Below, one piece after another: positions 23,226-34,332 of a DNA stretch of 64,000 nucleotides. The DNA is taken from positions 8,955,501 to 9,019,500 of the forward strand of contig NC_059084.1 of the NCBI RefSeq assembly GCF_020497125.1. Direction: 5' to 3'. A program made the position numbers and the translations under genes. Origin of the DNA: Mauremys mutica (taxonomy: Eukaryota > Chordata > Testudines > Geoemydidae). The notes under the pieces are model-generated. The model saw only the letters and a program-made list of their open reading frames with translations, was not told where the DNA came from and ran no database searches. The first letter of the stretch is position 1; every line of letters begins with the position of its first letter.

Positions 23226-24600
23226 TATTTAACAACCCTCCCCACCTCAAACGACTAAAACAAGGCACTTCAAATGTTTTTCCCCCTGAGGAGAGGAGAG
23301 AACAAACAAGACAGATGTGCAGTCACCTTGCTTACTGAACTGAAGGAAAGTGGTCCGATACTACAGTGATTAGCGCAGTATGAAAACCTATAGAATAGAA
23401 TAGTATAGAAAATATTCTAACTCTGCGCTTAGAGAGTTATTCATTTTAGCCCCCTAAGTGGCTGTCAAAATCAAGTCCTAAACAAAAAGCTTACACCTTT
23501 CAAATGCTCAGGAAGAGAAGCGGTGTTTTCTTAATTTTACTGTGCAATTCCTCAGGTTTCCTTCTCACATTGTGCAACAGGAATAAGGCTCCTACCACTG
23601 GAGTGTATACGTAATAAATTACTTTTGCAGCTTAGAAAATATCTGTGTTTCATACTTTCATTTTGTCATTTAATCATCATCAAAAGCTGTTTGTAGCCTC
23701 ATATACTCCTCCACGATGAACAATAGCCCTTAAATATTCATATTTTCATGCAAAGATACAAAAAGAGCCCAGAAGCTCTTTAAAAAGTGGCAATAAGGAT
23801 CAACATGAGTAGACACAGTGCAAGAACTTATAGTAACCACTAGCTCATTTATCAATCATAACTCAATCATCTCAGGCATCGCTCCAACTAATGTGCCTTG
23901 ATTATCTGTGCCAAATAAGGGCTAGAACTAATCGCATGGCTCTAATTGTTGGTTTTTGGTTAACCACCTCTGCTGCTCCTTTATTTCAGACACTGAGCTA
24001 AATATTCTTAGATGTTAGCTACATTCCAGACTAGTTTTGAGGTTCATACTCATTCTAATCTGTGCTCATCCACCACCCACTGTTAGGGATCTTATCATCA
24101 TTTGCACACAATTCATGCTTTATTGTGGTTGGTCCCAAAGTGTGGAAATGGCTTCTCTTTGAAATACATCTCAGTCTCTCTCCCTTTTACAGAAGTGCCT
24201 TTAGAATGACCACCATTGGTTAAATACTTATTAATTTCCTCTGTTATGCTTTTGGGTATTTTGCATGTTCAGGGTGTGTAAATGTATGTAAATATCTGAT
24301 TCGCAAACACACTAAGATACTTGCACATGCAAAGTAAATGTGCTCCATTGCATGGAAGCCTGTGGGACAGCAGCCATCTGGACCAACACAATGGGGACTG
24401 AACTGGGGACCCGCAAAGCTAAAACATACAAACTGTTACACAGCACTTAGAGAGATTTTGCTCAAGATGTAACAGATTAATATTCTCTATGGACTGGGCA
24501 CAGCGGGGTACCTGTAATGTACACTGACCAGAGGGTTGCACCTATGCTTCAGTCATTTTGAATATATGACTTTAAGGAGGGTCATTTCCAATTGTTGTTG
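23226..24600. other. Repeat-poor block, candidate conserved non-coding DNA
   Basis: No interspersed repeat is recognised. 23500-24060 is a sustained run of non-repetitive sequence with many short AT-rich transcription-factor-like words, such as catgcaaagata (23749) and a tcatttatcaatcataactc cluster at 23845. No coding frame is present. Conservation is only a guess without alignment. Confidence 0.35.
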
Positions 24601-24604
24601 AAAG

Positions 24605-24726
24605 TAGGATTTTCAAAACTGCTTGGTGATAGTGTAACTTTGCACCACTGAAATCAATGAGATTTCACCATTAGCTTCAACGGGAACAGAATTAGGCCAG
24701 CGCCAAACAATTTTGAAAATCCCACC
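24605..24726. mobile_element. Foldback MITE
   Basis: Left taggattttcaaaactgctt and right (reverse complement) tgggattttcaaaattgttt are inverted, as in the element at 7907-8031. It lies just before a CR1 tail. Confidence 0.55.
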
Positions 24727-24777
24727 ATTTATTCATTTTGATTATGTTGTACAATGTCCTGAACACCATGGCAGGAA

Positions 24778-24925
24778 GTGTGCGATAGGGAACAACCTCA
24801 CAGAAGGTTTTCAAAAGGGGCTGGATAGCCATCTGTCTTAGATGGTTTAGACGCAACAAATACTGCATCTTAGCAGGGAGTTACACTAGATGACCCTTGT
24901 GGCCCCTTCTAACCCTATATTCTAA
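24778..24925 (+). mobile_element. CR1 LINE 3' tail
   Basis: Plus-strand landmarks are ggttttcaaaaggggctgga, tagccatctgtcttagatgg, gagttacactagatgaccct and ttctaaccctatattcta, ending in the ATTCTA-type terminal unit of CR1. It is 5'-truncated with no coding part. Confidence 0.8.
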
Positions 24926-26739
24926 ATAAATTACACACCCTACGCTTACAACGGGGCTTGGCTTTGCTCCCAGGACAGAACATCACAGTGTAATAAGCAC
25001 AATAAATTGCTTCAAAAATTGTTCTTTAGAGGAAAAAAAGTGGTTTACTGTATTATAGAGAATGCTAGAAATGAGGGTACACCAAATATAATTAACATTT
25101 GTCAGAAACATTAAAAACAAAACCTAGGCCGAGCAATTTAAAATCAAACAACTAATAGGAGGGACAGTGCAATCTTTATTTAAAGAGTTGTTCATGCTGT
25201 GCATGTTCTGTTAACGTAACGGGGAAAAATAAGGGAAGCAGAAAATGGTCCTTGTCAAAGAACTTGGAAAAAGGGAGAGTTCTATAACATGATTATTAAG
25301 AATTTTAATTATTTCATCTCCTCTCAGTCTGATGGCAACCACCTATAGCAATCTAAAGTGACCTTCTGTTAAATCCGTCCTTTCCCCGTGCATCGTCCTC
25401 ATGTCTGCTCCTGAGTGTGAAACCTCCTAAGGAGCTTACTAATTTTGCAGCAGACGCTAGCCAGGCTAGCATTAGGCTGAACTCATTGCTACACTGTATT
25501 AAGCTTGGCATATTATTCTGTGGAACCAGTAGAAATTGACTCAATGCTGCAGCATAGCAGTCGAGCAGGCTGCGTAGACCCCTAACTTTGTACGGTTTTC
25601 CTAATAGTAGGGCTAGCTGGAAATCAACAGTTTTGTTTTACAAATCGGGGACTTGAAACTCTGTCTCCTGTGACCCAATCCAAAGCATTGGGTTTTTGGC
25701 TATTCTGGGGTGGTAAATCGCTCTCTTCTCCCCACACTCCATTTTCAGATAATTTTTATCACTCATACCACTGAAATAGTCTTACACAAGCTACCCCCAT
25801 ACTGCAATTTTCTTATTAAGGCTTTTTGATCCTAGAGTTCACGCTTTGACAGGGACATTCTTCCAGAATAAATGTAATAATGTAGAAATGAAAATATTTT
25901 GTTGGCACTGAAAATTATGGTGCATTCTATTAACAAAGGGGTGAGGTGGGGGGAAGCTTTAAAACATTATCTTTGATTAAATCAAATCAATTGCTTTGTC
26001 CCTTTTAAAATACTAACAGAATTTCCAGAGAACATAATAGATGTTTGTAGCCAGACAAACTATGCAAGTATAAATGTAAATACAATAACTTTATACACAC
26101 TATAGGAGATTAGAAAGGAAGAAAGGCATGTATGATGAATCAGATCTGGACAGTAACCACAAGTAACTCCATGATGCCTTTGTGTTTAGTTCTTTTGAAT
26201 TGTTATTTTGTGTGTTCTGCTCATAAAACATAGTCACGGGAAATATATACCACATTTCTGCTGTGGAAGAGAACATCATTGCTTACTGAAACCACTTAGG
26301 GAAACAATAACCAAAAAAACCTATTTAAATTATGCAGCAGAAAGATAAAATGTGTTGGATTGGAGTCAGCCACAGCAATTTATGGGTTTGCAAGACTTAA
26401 AAGTAAACTTTTGTTTAGTCTGTGGCTTAACAGCAATGAGTTAAATGCACACACAGCCAAAAATAATCCTAACAAAAATTTCCCCAAAGCAATCCATTTT
26501 AAGAACCGTTACTTTAACTTATGCCACAAAACTCATTCATTTACCCAGGGGACTCAGCGATGTTGGCATCGACGAAGGATGCCAATGCCACTTAAATAAC
26601 TTTGACAGCAAAATCATGGTTCCCTGGAAAGCGTTCAAGAATACACAGAAAAAAGTAAAAGGAAAGAAAAAATCAAGTTAATTCAGAGTTATCATTTTTC
26701 AGAGGAGGAGAGGCAGAAATTTAAAGAAGTGGGTGAAGG
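24926..26739. other. Unique-looking AT-rich stretch
   Basis: No gene or named repeat is seen. Short frames near 26360-26680 have no domain. Confidence 0.5.
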
Positions 26740-26904
26740 AGGGAGTAGGATTGGCCTGGAGTCTCCCGGAACTGGCTTCAATCTCCCAGTGACTATTAAA
26801 AGCAATCTGGGAGACTTTAATAGGACATTTAAAGAAAATGACATCAAGTCATGTTGGAAAAAAAGATCTCCCGAAATAGCTTCAGAGCTGGCAACCCTAG
26901 GAAG
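26740..26904 (-). repeat. Dispersed repeat fragment (agggttgcca-type end)
   Basis: The right edge reads gagctggcaaccctag, whose complement tagggttgccagctc is a terminal type common in turtle repeats. The interior has caatctcccagtgac and aatctgggagacttt as internal partial inverted copies. Confidence 0.4.
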
Positions 26905-27037
26905 GAGGCAAAGGCCAATATTAGGAAAGCACTTGTGTGTATCATGGAATAAGATATATTTCTCGTTCTTTTTCAATTGTAGAAATGACATAATCTCCCC
27001 CATAGATAAACGGTCTTTAGACACTAAACAGCACTAG

Positions 27038-27168
27038 GCCTCAGTTCATCAAAGTACTTAAGCATGTGCTTAAATCTATCCCCAGTGAGCAAAGCATTTA
27101 AGTATTTGGGTAAGTGCCATTAAAGTCAATGGGACTTAAGAACATGCTTCAGCACTTTGCTGAACAGG
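27038..27168. mobile_element. Foldback MITE
   Basis: ttcatcaaagtacttaagca (27045) and, reverse-complemented from about 27131-27164, ttcagcaaagtgctgaagca form inverted arms; the centre holds gccattaaagtcaatggga. Confidence 0.6.
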
Positions 27169-29735
27169 GATGGTTTGCCACATTAGGGCTTTGACAAGCA
27201 GGATAATGAAGTCTGCTTGTCATCTTTCATTTCTCCCTCGGTATGCACCTGATCTGGAAGGTGCTGATCACTTCCTGAGATGTGCCAATAGTTCCTGGTT
27301 CCCATGAAAATCAATGGAAGATGGAAGTGCCCAGTGCCCTGCAAGGGTCATGTGTTGTCTGGTTGTCTGCACCAAAGTGCATCAGAATAGGATTTTCAGG
27401 ATTCCTTTATTGTTTCAGCCATATCGCCGGGCCTTATAAGTTGTAACCTATTCTCTCTCTTGTCCCAGGATGCCAATGAAAATGAGATGCTCAGTCTCAG
27501 AGGGAAGAAAATAAAGGAGAAGCAAATGTGTTTACATCTAAAGCCCCTTGTATCAGGCACAATAGGCACAAAAGGCCATTTCAGGGCACCCATACAGTCT
27601 TGGTGCCACTGTGAATGAGAGTAATTGATGGGGAAATGCTAAAGCCCAGCAAAAAGGGAAGGATGTTGATTTTACACCCAATGCAGTTAGCACAAATTCA
27701 AGACTAGGGGTGGGGGGGGAGTTTGTTATTTCATTACCACTTAACACTACGCTATCTCTCTCTCAATGGGAAAAATACCTTTTTAAAAAAAGAAAGAGCA
27801 ATTCAATACAACATGGAATATTTTGAAAGCTGTAAAAGAACCTCATTCTCCTGAGTTGATGCAGTGGAATTAGATAGGCAGGACTTGGGGTGTGTCAGAA
27901 AGGTTTTCAGGAGATGATAAAATAAATAAATAAAATCAGACACCTGAACTGTCAAGAGATACCACAGCCGCTCTTTGCTATAAATCAAATGAATTTGAGT
28001 CTTCAGATATTTTTATTTTAATAACTTTGCCAGCAGGGTCTTCTTTTGAAATTAATATATCTGCTCTAGTCGTTTCAGTTTTCCTTGTAAAATAATGACA
28101 GCTAATAGGAAAGCACTGTCATGTATTCTGACTAAAGGTAATGTATATGACAGCTGTGTGATCATTAGAAGAAAGGTATTTCCAAAAGACAAAAAGAATA
28201 ATTAAAATGAGCCTGCAGACCTAGTCTTGGATTTAAATGTTTAAATGTTTTAATTTGAAAGAACAATGGCTGCTTGATGCAACTTCACAACCAGTACTGA
28301 CAGCCTGCCATTTATTAATCACTGTTAAATAACAGTCGTGCAGGTTTCAACACTAAAGAGTAGATTATGTCTGAGGATCTTTAAAATAGCAGTGAAGTTT
28401 CAAAGCTGGTGTATCAAATGAATGGAGTTTTCAAGGGAACCTTTTGAAATATTGACTCTAGAGATGAAGCATCTTTGGAAATGCAACTGATATGACAAGT
28501 GTGGCAAGTGCGTATCATATTTTTTTCTGTTTAATTCTCTTGTCTGAAGTGTGGCCTTTCATGTGTCTCAGAGTAATTAGCTGACCTAGGTGTGTCTCTG
28601 AAAATAACCAGTGGACCACAATGATGAATGCCTCTTTATCAGTTGACCTGATTAATCAGTCAAAGTAAATTTTCAGCTATTTAATAAATTTCCCAATCAG
28701 CAATCACAGTGTAATTCCTCTTTCTCCCAAAAGCAGTATGTATAGCTATTTAAGGGAACACCGATGAATCAGTTGGTACAACTATAAATTTCTGGCAGAA
28801 TGAAGACAGCAAGGCATACAGTTAGATTATCGCTGTGTACTCAGTACTCAGGGTTTAAGCCAATGTCTGACTTTTAGGGGTTAGAATGACACCTGCACGG
28901 GGAACAGATTGTGTGAGGGTTCTGGGCCCTTCCTCTGAAGCATTCGGGCTGGAGATTGGACTAGAGGGATCATGGGTCTGGCAATTCCGACATACCTTGT
29001 CTCAGTGCATTTCGAAAATGTTGCTTATTGGCTATTCTCTTCGGAATAAAATCACGTCTAAGTGTGTTCAGGTTGTTTTGAATAAAAATTGGAGGGTTGA
29101 GGGACAAAATGCAGAAAGAGTCCTTCCACTTTAGGGCCCAAATCCGGAATCCTTCCTCTTCTGAATAGTTTCATAGGAGTCAATAGGCCCAATAAGAAAA
29201 AATTGTCTCTAATTCTAAAAACTGAGGCACCAGTTTGAAGTCCACTTTTGAAAATCAGAGCCAGCCTGATAATTCAGGTGATTATGACCTATAATGGATG
29301 TCAAAGGACCAAATTTTTAGCTGTGGGTGCCTAACTGAGGAATCATACCTATAACTACTCAACTCACATGTGTAAGGGCAGGTCTTCAGTGTGGACAAGA
29401 CGTAAAACGACACATCCAGGAGCTTTCTTTACATCTGGTGGAATGTTGGATCTAAATATCTACATATGATTTCAACCATAATTCTAGATCATAGGAGAGG
29501 TCTGAGCTTGAAAAGTATTACATTGTCTTTCTTCTTAATTGTGTAGCATTTATCAATAGAAAACACATATCTGTTTTGCTGCCAATATCTTCAATGTGAT
29601 GTTTTCATAGGAAAACTTGTGCCAGAATATATATATATTCTCAGGCAGAAGTGAAGGGATTAAATGAGTCAATTCCACTTACTTTATGGCATGTAAACTA
29701 TTATTCATCATCTGGCGAGCAGTGGCAGAGAACTT
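27169..29735. other. Repeat-poor stretch
   Basis: 27990-28880 is largely free of recognisable repeats and AT-rich, with several homeodomain-like words (gattaatcagtca at 28650, agtaattagctg at 28572). No reading frame of note is present. A gggcaggtcttcagtgtgg MITE-like end is at 29376. Confidence 0.4.
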
Positions 29736-29739
29736 GGCT

Positions 29740-29860
29740 CTAGAGCTGGGCAAAACATTTTTTGACAAAGTTTCTTCATTGAAAAATTTGGCTTAATTTA
29801 ACAAATATTTTTGATGAAATTATTAAAAACCAAAGTAACTTCTGTTTGTTATGCAAATCT
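29740..29860. mobile_element. DNA-transposon fragment (gagctggnca-type end)
   Basis: tagagctgggcaaaacattt resembles the left end of the element at 59095 (tagagctggtcaaaacatac). Only one end is visible, with the tttttgatgaaattatt interior. Confidence 0.4.
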
Positions 29861-30154
29861 GAGACTTTTCTCTAAGAATAACGTTTGTGTTGTTTTAATC
29901 TCAGTTTTGTAGAGGGTGGGGGCAGAAATAACTTATCAAACAGCTCCGCCGGACAAGACAGAGGAAATGAGATCCGGGTCCCAAGACAACAGAGCAGATA
30001 AGGATGACACTACATACAGTAGCCATTCCTCTAAAGGCCTCTTCCCTTACTCCAGTATAAATCACCATCCTTATATTTAAACTACTAGCTCCAAAGCCAC
30101 AAAGAGATGTGCACCTATTTCAGAGGAGAGGAAGATGTTATTTCTATCCGACTG
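29861..30154. other. Unique-looking stretch
   Basis: Nothing recognised. Confidence 0.5.
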
Positions 30155-30232
30155 GCCTGTCACAGGCTGGCTAACCCCTTAAGGCAAGCTGGGCCCAGCG
30201 TTGTCTGTGACCTAGCACCTCAGCGATAATCA

Positions 30233-30514
30233 AGGTATGTCTACACAGTGAATGGCAGCGAGTCTCAAACTGAGTCTCTCCTGGGCCGAGAGACTCACGC
30301 TTGTGAGGCTGGGGCTACTACACTAAAAAGAGCTCTGTAGACATTGCAGCTCAAGCTCTCAAGCCCACACCCCCTCCCTAAGCTTCTGAGCCTGAGCCAC
30401 AAAGTCTACACACTATTCTTTGCACGCTAGCCCGAGCACCACAAGCATGAGTCTGTTGACCTAGGCTCTGAGACTCGGTGCCACAGGCTGCTGCTCCCTA
30501 TGTAGACGTACCCT
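30233..30514. mobile_element. hAT-like MITE, gtctaca-type ends
   Basis: Ends aaggtatgtctacacagtg and (reverse complement) taagggtacgtctacatag. The interior has gagactcacgcttgtgagg and ctctgagactcggtgcc stretches related to other gtctaca elements here. Target duplications are not clear. Confidence 0.6.
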
Positions 30515-30588
30515 TAGTGACCCCAGCTGAAGGTTAGGGAGGTTTAAGTACAATAACTAACCCCAGCTCTGGGGAGGGAATCAGGAAG

Positions 30589-30596
30589 GGCTATAT
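30589..30596 (+). promoter_or_regulatory. TATA box of LTR-like relic
   Basis: gctatataaac about 100 bases upstream of the Tigger-like insertion; the only strong TATA in this block. Confidence 0.35.
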
Positions 30597-30705
30597 AAAC
30601 AAAGTTAAGAACTCAGAAGAATGGTGAGGGTCCGGAGCAGCAGCGGAGAACTTCTGGGGACAGGCAGAACCAGCTGGAGAGTTGACTGAGCTCCTGAGAC
30701 AAGTA

Positions 30706-31196
30706 CAGACGCTCCCTGGGTTACACAAGACCCAACTTACACAAATTTGACCATACGCAAAAAGTTCCATAAGGCATAAATAAAATTTTTGAGTTGCGGA
30801 AAATATTGTGTAGCGTACGGGAACGCAAAGTACTGTAGTGCGGTGTGCAGAGGAATACAGAAGTAGCATCTCCTACAAGGGAAGGCTTTGAGCTCTCACA
30901 GCCTCTCAGGCTCGTGTTATTTCAGTGATACTGTAGTTCTGTTATTTCACCCTATTATTTCATTCAAATTATGCCTGTCTCCTCCTTTCCTTTCTCATCT
31001 ACAAATTAAGCCCATTGTCATCCACCACCAAAATGCAGCCTTGAGTTACCAGGGTAACAATAGGATTAAGGTAAATGCAATATTTTTGTTGTAATTTTTT
31101 TTTATGCTTGTACAATATGCGTTTCCGACTTATGTAAAATTCGGGTTATGCAAGGATTTCCGGAACGGAACGATTGCGTAAGTTGAGGAGCATCTG
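30706..31196. mobile_element. pogo/Tigger-like MITE, 491 bp
   Basis: Left CAGACGCTCCCTGGGTTACA and right (reverse complement) CAGATGCTCCTCAACTTACG are inverted ends, flanked by TA on both sides (30704-30705, 31197-31198), the target used by Tc1/mariner/pogo transposons. Both ends continue into partially matching aacttacacaaattt / aattttacataagtc blocks. No transposase frame remains. Confidence 0.75.
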
Positions 31197-31530
31197 TAGT
31201 ATGGTAAACCTTCAAGGAGCAGCCTGACATGTAGAGACTATAGTCCCAGGAAGAGAGTCTTGGGAAACTCCAGCAAAAAGAGCTGAGGGAGTAGGGCGGA
31301 GACTGAGGTTTTATGTTTGGCTGTGGACAACTGACCTCAGGAAGAAGGAATGGTAGCTGCCTGGTGGGAGCCATGGAAAGACTGTTTGTCCAGTGGGAGG
31401 CTGGGAAGAAAAAGATGGGTTGAAAGGGTAAAGTGTCCAGGTCACAGAAGACCAAGAGACACAGGCCATAAGAGGGCTGAGGAAGTGGTCAAAAGGTGGC
31501 ACAAGAGGTGAAGTTCCTTTTAACACCACA

Positions 31531-32990
31531 ACTTGAAACCAGAGGCACTATGGCAATAAGAGCAATCGCTTACACACCTCCTCTTGTATGTGTAGACAGC
31601 TCTTGGCAAGGATTTACCCTGTGCAGGACTTTCCTATGGGATGTCTGGTCCTTCCACATATTACCACCACTAAAAAGTGAGGAAAAAGGGAATCAATAAG
31701 GCTGAAGATAGAAATGTTAATTTCATTTCAACAGCCATGTGTGTCATTATAAGAGTTGTGGTTCCAGCTCCAAGCATTTTGGGGTTTTCCTCCCTTGCAT
31801 CACTTCACAACAGAAGAGCACGACAGAGATTTTTAATATAGCTGACGCCTATGAATGCACATTCACAAGGTCAAGTATTCAAAGAATGAGATTGATCTTC
31901 ATGTCAGAAAGGCAATGCATCACTCCTGTCAAACAGAATGAAGTGTTCCAACATTATTTAATTGGCTTTAACCGCTAGTTCAAAACAATTTTCGAGGTAT
32001 TTTCCCTCCATTTTAGATTTTATGATTTTACAAACGTTGTGTTAACATTCCTGTAATTTTTTTACACAAACATATTCTGATTTAGAAGAATTACGGGTGA
32101 CTGAAATAAATCCATCATACCAAAGTAAGGAGGAAAAAAATTAATTGTAAATTTGTTAATTAATTTTTCATGAGCTTTGATTTTGACTTCAATAGATGTT
32201 TTAATTTTTGAAGCGTCTCTCAATCATTTATTTCTTTTCCCCTCAACGCATACAGATCATTTTTCAAAGAACAAAAAGACAAGAAACTTTTTTTTCTTAC
32301 TAAACTGAGAGTCTTCTATGCTGGAACACACAATAGTCAATTAAAAAAAGCAGCAAATTCACTTTTAATTAACTAGTAAGTGCACTAGTATTTCTACAGC
32401 CCTGTTGGAAAACCACTAGACAGTAATAGCTTATTATTCATTTTTTAATTTGAGCTTTGTAAATTGTAAATAGTCTATAGTTCCCATGAAATAATTTCTT
32501 CATGTAACCAACGTGTGTAATGCAACTAAAATAAGCGCAGCTGAATAGCTAATTTATCTGACTTGTAACGAACCTGCAGTTTTCTGTCATATATGTTCAA
32601 AAGTAGATAACTATTCTTTGTGAGGTCATCTGTCTTTCTACAAAAAATAGGGAGAACGCAGACCTCAAGGTCTATCCTATCTAGGTTCAAATGTTGGGTC
32701 CTTCATTTTACAGATGGGGAAGATAAAACTAAAATGCTGGCCCCGTTGACTTCAATGGGTCCCGAAAAGTCACTCTAAGTGCCAAATTCATTCCTGGTAT
32801 AACAATTATTAAGTCAATGGTTTTACATCAGGCATGAGCATGGCCATGAATGCTTTGCCCAAAGGTTTGTTGCAAAAGCCAGATTATAGCTCAGGAACTC
32901 CTGCCCCCCCCCCCCCCCATGAAAAATTCTTTAAACCACGCTGCTTTTAGACTCATCTCATGTGATTCTTAGAAGTTAATAATTGATAAA
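31531..32990. other. AT-rich unique stretch with poly(C) run
   Basis: 32100-32560 is very AT-rich with repeated taatta-type words and no recognised repeat. A run of about 16 C lies at 32904-32919. A MIR-like scrap cattttacagatggggaaga occurs at 32704. Confidence 0.45.
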
Positions 32991-32997
32991 GTCATTG

Positions 32998-33600
32998 GAA
33001 TCACATACAGAAGCAGCCGGTACGTCCGGCTCCTAGCCACAGGGGTGGCTACTGGGGCTCCGTGCACTGCCCCCATCCTGAGCACCGGCTCTGTAGTTCC
33101 CATTGGCCGGGAACTGCAGCCAATGGGAGCTGCAGGGGTGGCGCTTGCAGGCGCAGGCAGCACGCTGAGCCCACTGGCCCCTCTGCCTTGGAGCCAGTTA
33201 TGCCAGCCGCTTCCAAGAGCTGCCTGAGGTAAGCGCCGTCCAGAGCCTGCACTCCAACCCCCTCCCATACCCAAACTCGCTCCCACACCTAACCCCTTGC
33301 CCCCTTCTTCACCCCAACCCCCTCATCCCCAGCCCCACCCCAGAGCCCTCACCCCCCAGCCAGAGCCAACACCCCCTTCTACACCCCAACCACCTGCCCC
33401 AGCCCTGATCCCCCGCTGCACTCCAAACCCCTTGGCCCAGCCCCCCAAACCCTTCATCCCAGAGCCCGCACTCCCAGATGGAGCCCTCACCCCCTCCTGC
33501 ACCCCAACACCCTGCCTCAGCCCGGTGAAAGCGAGTTAGGGTAGGAGAGAGCGAGCAGCGGGGGCGGGGGGGCATGGAGTGAGCAGAGAAGGGGCAGGGA
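32998..33600. repeat. GC-rich hAT-derived repeat block
   Basis: A GC-rich island with cggctcctagcc, an inverted pair of CCAAT boxes (ATTGG 33102-33106, CCAAT 33120-33124), a ctgaggtaagcgccg motif and then a degenerate C-rich minisatellite (33240-33530; units like ccccaaccccctcatcccca). The module resembles the one at 60042-60527. Frames on both strands are Pro-, Ala- or Gly-rich artefacts. Terminal repeats are missing. Confidence 0.5.
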
Positions 33601-34013
33601 AAGGGTGTTCAGTTTTGTGGGATTAGAAAGTTGGCATTCCTAGGTGTGTCTCCAGGAGTGTGAAACTCCACTAAATTCCACCTAGAGCTGAGTTTGGCCT
33701 AGACTGTAATATCTGTGTGTACGTGTGCACACATGCATGTGACTAGAGAAAGATATACCTATAAAGGATTAGTTAATCAGTTAATGCCTGTAAAGTACTT
33801 TGATATGTGAAGCACTGTGGGCAACACCCACAGAATGCTAAATTCTGCACTCAGAGCGCCCACTCAGGTCAATGGGAACCTGTTCATAACAACTAAGGTC
33901 TCTTTAGCCCACAGGGCGAACACACACAGAGAATGTATAAAAGCAAAGCTACAGTGCCAAAAATATATGTAAATAGGTCTTTAAACACATTGAGATACAT
34001 TAAGTAATGAAAG
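33601..34013. other. Unique-looking stretch
   Basis: A MIR-like tail scrap gtaaagtactttgatatgtg is at 33791. The last 15 bases (33999-34013) are the left target duplication of the next element. Confidence 0.5.
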
Positions 34014-34317
34014 GTTTCAGAGTGGTAGCTATGTTAGTCTGTATCAGCAAAAACAACGAGGAATCCTTGTGGCACCTTAGAGACTAACAAATTTATTTGG
34101 ACATAAGCTTTCATGGGCTAGAACCCACTTCATAAGATTCATGAAGTGAAAAATACAGGAGCAGGTACAAATACATGAAAGGATGGGGGTTGCTTTACCA
34201 AGTGTGAGGTCAGTCTAACAAGATAAATCAATAACAGCAGGATACCAAGGGAGGAAAAATAACTTTTGAAGTGGTAAGAGTGTGGCCCATTACGGACAAG
34301 GATTCCTTGTTGTTTTT
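34014..34317 (-). mobile_element. Penelope-like retroelement fragment, 304 bp
   Basis: Flanked by perfect 15-bp direct repeats (33999-34013 and 34318-34332, attaagtaatgaaag), the mark of target-primed insertion. Read on the minus strand it contains CTTATGA, a stem-loop (gtggg ttctag cccat) and GAAA, i.e. a hammerhead-ribozyme-like core (34109-34136) with one change from the usual CUGAUGA box. 34049-34070 and 34296-34317 are 22-base inverted repeats with one mismatch. The minus-strand sequence (tgaagtgggtt...cccatgaaagcttatg) is a repeat I have met often in reptiles; linking it to Penelope rests on the known presence of hammerhead motifs in that group. It has no coding part. Confidence 0.6.
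34109..34136 (-). ncRNA. Hammerhead-ribozyme-like core (decayed)
   Basis: On the minus strand the order is CTTATGA, a helix of five pairs including one G-U closing a six-base loop, then GAAA. The third position of the first box deviates from CUGAUGA. The remaining helices I and III are not evident, so self-cleavage activity is unlikely in this copy. Confidence 0.45.
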
Positions 34318-34332
34318 ATTAAGTAATGAAAG

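Larger units (their letters stand above)
30155..31530 (+). mobile_element. LTR-like relic split by two DNA transposons
   Basis: After removing the two insertions (30233-30514 and 30706-31196), the remaining pieces form a block with cctgtcacaggctggctaac, a TATA box ggctatataaac (30588-30599), ggtgagggtccggagcagca downstream, and a G-rich untranslated-like stretch to 31530. This resembles U3/R/leader sequence of an LTR retroelement. No pol or gag frame is seen and boundaries are uncertain. Confidence 0.35.
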
